From: Clostridiales bacterium
GTDB lineage: Bacteria; Bacillota; Clostridia; Christensenellales; UBA1242
Assembly (NCBI GenBank): GCA_003524095.1
Contig: DOEE01000001.1
Span: 62,001 to 126,000, forward strand
Reading direction: 5' to 3'
DNA: 64,000 bases
A program made the position numbers and the translations under genes. The notes beneath the pieces are model-generated. The model worked only from the letters and a program-made list of their open reading frames with translations. It searched no databases and was not told the origin of the DNA. Within the stretch, counting starts at the first letter, position 1. Each line of letters begins with the position of its first letter. Positions 62,701 to 64,000 of the stretch are shown piece after piece.

Positions 62701-64000
62701 TTTGAAAGTTATAAAAATCTCTTTCAAAAGTTATATCGTTTTCGCCATATAATCCGCACAACTCAAATTTTCCATCTTTTTGTGAGTAAACTGATTTTTG
62801 TCCATTTGAAATCTTGACATCTTCAATTGGTATATCTGCACACAATATCACACCTGTTACGTTGTAGTTTAAATTAATATCAAGTCTTTCACTGTCTTTC
62901 GAAACCAAACGTGTTTGAGTATTATATCCGTTTTTTTCTATTGTTAGATTAACAATGCCATAAAGATTTTCAATTTTGAACTCTCCCAACTCATTTGAAG
63001 AATATTCTTTGTCATTGCAAATAATTTTTGCACCATCTAAAATTATTTCTCCACTACAAACTGAACCGAGTATATCAAATAACTGTTGACCTACTGCACT
63101 AATTTTTGATTGATAATAATTGACTAGATAACTGGTTTCGAATTTATAACCGGGTTTTTCAAGCACACATTCATTCGTACCATACAATTTGTCAATTTGA
63201 ACAAATCCATTTTTGTCTGTCTTGTAAGTTTTGTTTGAAACAATAACATCAACATCACTCAAAGGCTGATTATCTGAAAATGTATTTACTTTGAGTGAAT
63301 AGTGTTTTTGAAGACTTATGGTCTTTGGCAAATTATCATTAACTTCAATAGTGGTATCCGCATGATAATCTTCCGATTCAACACTAATTGATTGACCAAA
63401 TTCTATACCCGCAATTTCAAACTTGCCTGTACTTGAACACTTGTCAATTATTCTATCGCCAACTTTGAGTTTGACACCCGAAAAATCGTTTCCAACATCT
63501 AAGACTGTTTGAACAGAAACATTGGTCGTGGCTTTGATTTGAACACTTGAATTATCTGCCGAAACAAACTTGTTTTCGAATTCAAAACCATTTAGTTCAC
63601 ATTTAAGGTCTCGTGAGCCATAAACTTTTTGAAAAGAAAACTTTCCGTTAGCACTTTCGGTTTCAAGTCTTCCAAACACAACTTTGACATTGTTCAATTT
63701 TTGATTGCCACAATTAACTTCGCCTTGAATATCGTAATACTTGAAACAATCAAAACTAATATCATCTGTAGAATCAATTTTTATTTCATTTTGGCTTACA
63801 AAGTATTTGGAACTTTTGAGTATAATTTTGTCTCCCGGTGCAATATTTTGTGCCAAAAACGTCAAGTCGTCGTTTATGTTGATAGTATAGTCATTACAAA
63901 GCAATTCAAAGTCACTCTTGTCTGCCTTGCTATCTACATTAATCTTTCCTGCAATATCTGTAATCCCAGTTATTACAACATTGTCTTCCTTGGCAATAGT
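59711..64000 (-). CDS. Giant surface protein with carboxypeptidase-regulatory-like repeats (partial)
   Basis: The frame is open through base 64000, so the N-terminus lies outside; at least 1430 residues are visible. Residues visible first (TIAKEDNVVITGITDIAGKI) already belong to the protein. It is built of about 14 tandem ~75-residue modules with the pattern Y.I.G.V..G...I..V.I..G......TD..G.F.I..L.G...L...K.GY.F, i.e. carboxypeptidase-regulatory-like/prealbumin folds. The last ~330 residues are a different domain (FGTGDVVATAKVGVTITSKN to VVVKKEELL). There is no TM helix at the C-terminus. It overlaps the MBG-repeat gene by 4 nt, so both are made together and may form one surface structure. 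Confidence 0.85.
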   Translation of the reverse strand, partial: TIAKEDNVVITGITDIAGKINVDSKADKSDFELLCNDYTININDDLTFLAQNIAPGDKIILKSSKYFVSQNEIKIDSTDDISFDCFKYYDIQGEVNCGNQKLNNVKVVFGRLETESANGKFSFQKVYGSRDLKCELNGFEFENKFVSADNSSVQIKATTNVSVQTVLDVGNDFSGVKLKVGDRIIDKCSSTGKFEIAGIEFGQSISVESEDYHADTTIEVNDNLPKTISLQKHYSLKVNTFSDNQPLSDVDVIVSNKTYKTDKNGFVQIDKLYGTNECVLEKPGYKFETSYLVNYYQSKISAVGQQLFDILGSVCSGEIILDGAKIICNDKEYSSNELGEFKIENLYGIVNLTIEKNGYNTQTRLVSKDSERLDINLNYNVTGVILCADIPIEDVKISNGQKSVYSQKDGKFELCGLYGENDITFERDFYNFQSQTLSFGKYLQIDTTYSIKGNVSGSDGVVSGLGIIIISKSNGTIYNATTDELGNYGFEGLSGSYALYYDETTSLSLKPKIYDVNFGNKYDFSDKGFGFGGKVTCGGVGLEGVKVRIGNLQTLTDKDGLYKFALVPQSGVLTLAKEGYNFENSGMDIDEEFDGKEDVNFDATYKVLIRVKSGSTSISNVQVSLNGNVSGNTDENGTMEITGLTGLNSVEFSLNKYKFFGLKTFDTYQVLDIDASMDTMVLVKTGDVRVGGVKVKVNGAIQSNQTDNNGQIEIKEIRIGDTIEFSKSNYKFDTILVSGYLESLIANCSYKVSGNVSNCGNRLSDVNITMGERKTLTDELGYFEFDNVVGEQTLRLSKTGFDFDDTTVSNADTLNIMSKYSIAGKVMLSTGLGISKVDIYIGEQKVGSTDTNGNFKIENLSSIVSLRFVKLGYKFAGDFTITSPSESLEFLATYSIAGRVMSGNIAIANALVSASNGMSTRTNDDGTYVLEDVDTEVVIQVTLDNYDNTQPETVNGYSKNVDFNLTYKISITIDGDFKDINVSITGQSPRTKNYSLKQIIIENLFGQNSVVLSKKSHMFTPTDRFTVTSNFETRLTTKLVYGISGFVKTESGAPIKNARVFAGETCVRTDNQGYYEISNLIGKNQLMATLPYLNDDTNPSHDASLDKTYGQIEKSGDYNIIFSNNNFGLNFLNFAYDKLRNSNGYQIFGTGDVVATAKVGVTITSKNKVDVIYKQDKNGTKIFQNKNTGDVEAGVDPNVSMLSCFDTKSRTVKYQLIQGENNVKANSVAYTNSWSGTNISYSDYLNKITINGISGGSGVNGDGFSSYNINSKSLSSVKNMSFSDNLYKYTIVLKTDEASGAYTNYKQIMTLMCDKKDLIGFSKIELTFTISQSGYLKEMKIAEEYKVVTNKKASVSGAEASVVGNITYSFYLNQNNLIKDIDTSSPITASSGLSTLETYDDILSLQTNKNTRYSQPKIDMVVVKKEELL

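Overview
The window is a low-GC, densely coded Bacillota (Firmicutes) chromosome segment, most likely from an uncultured gut-type Clostridia lineage. The case rests on a T-box in front of pheST, DnaD/DnaI-type primosome loaders, an EpsG-type capsule cluster, an RsgI-like protein and AGGAGG-type ribosome binding sites. No taxonomic marker that would settle genus is visible.

Layout. 1-3.5 kb: pheS-pheT under a T-box. 3.7-4.3 kb: two tiny proteins, one Cys-rich. 4.4-15.0 kb: a surface-polysaccharide cluster (priming sugar transferase, GT4, EpsG-like polymerase, GT32-like, WecB, GT2, then Glf, Wzx, UppS and an O-antigen-ligase-like protein). 15.4-24.3 kb: housekeeping (folD, RsgI-like protein, DnaD and DnaI loaders, sbcDC). 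24.4-32.7 kb: an accessory stretch with a sialate-esterase-like lipoprotein, several broken genes (M60-type peptidase, lipoprotein, YkgJ-like), alkaline phosphatase, an ApaLI-like restriction-modification pair, tRNA-Arg(TCG), peptidase E and a deoxyribosyltransferase-like protein.

33.1-53.7 kb is a nested mobile region. An 18.25-kb integrative element (33304-51558) is inserted in the anticodon loop of a tRNA-Arg(CCT) gene. The 5' half (33272-33311) and 3' half (51559-51595) of that tRNA fit together perfectly across the element. The element carries an intact tRNA-Arg(CCT) just inside its left end. The broken tRNA was itself the cargo tRNA of an older related element, whose left end starts at about 33123. 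Its remains continue at 51596-53355 and end in an integrase fragment against an internally deleted IS200-like remnant. Both elements share the order core, ~145 bp, tRNA, plus-strand gene, minus-strand gene, integrase.

The inner element carries a Kiwa-like pair, integrase/excisionase, a Rep-like protein with iteron-like DNA, and an eight-gene leftward defence operon (49646 to 38881). In order this encodes a catalytically degenerate methyltransferase fused to a specificity domain, an ADP-ribosylglycohydrolase-HsdM fusion, a second HsdM, HsdS, HsdR and three small proteins, two of them membrane proteins. I know of no described system with this composition, and it is the best candidate here for something new. 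A DUF2971 gene and two small genes fill the right end.

53.7-64 kb: two very large secreted repeat proteins, overlapping by 4 nt, one with MBG-like and one with carboxypeptidase-regulatory-like repeats. The second runs off the window.
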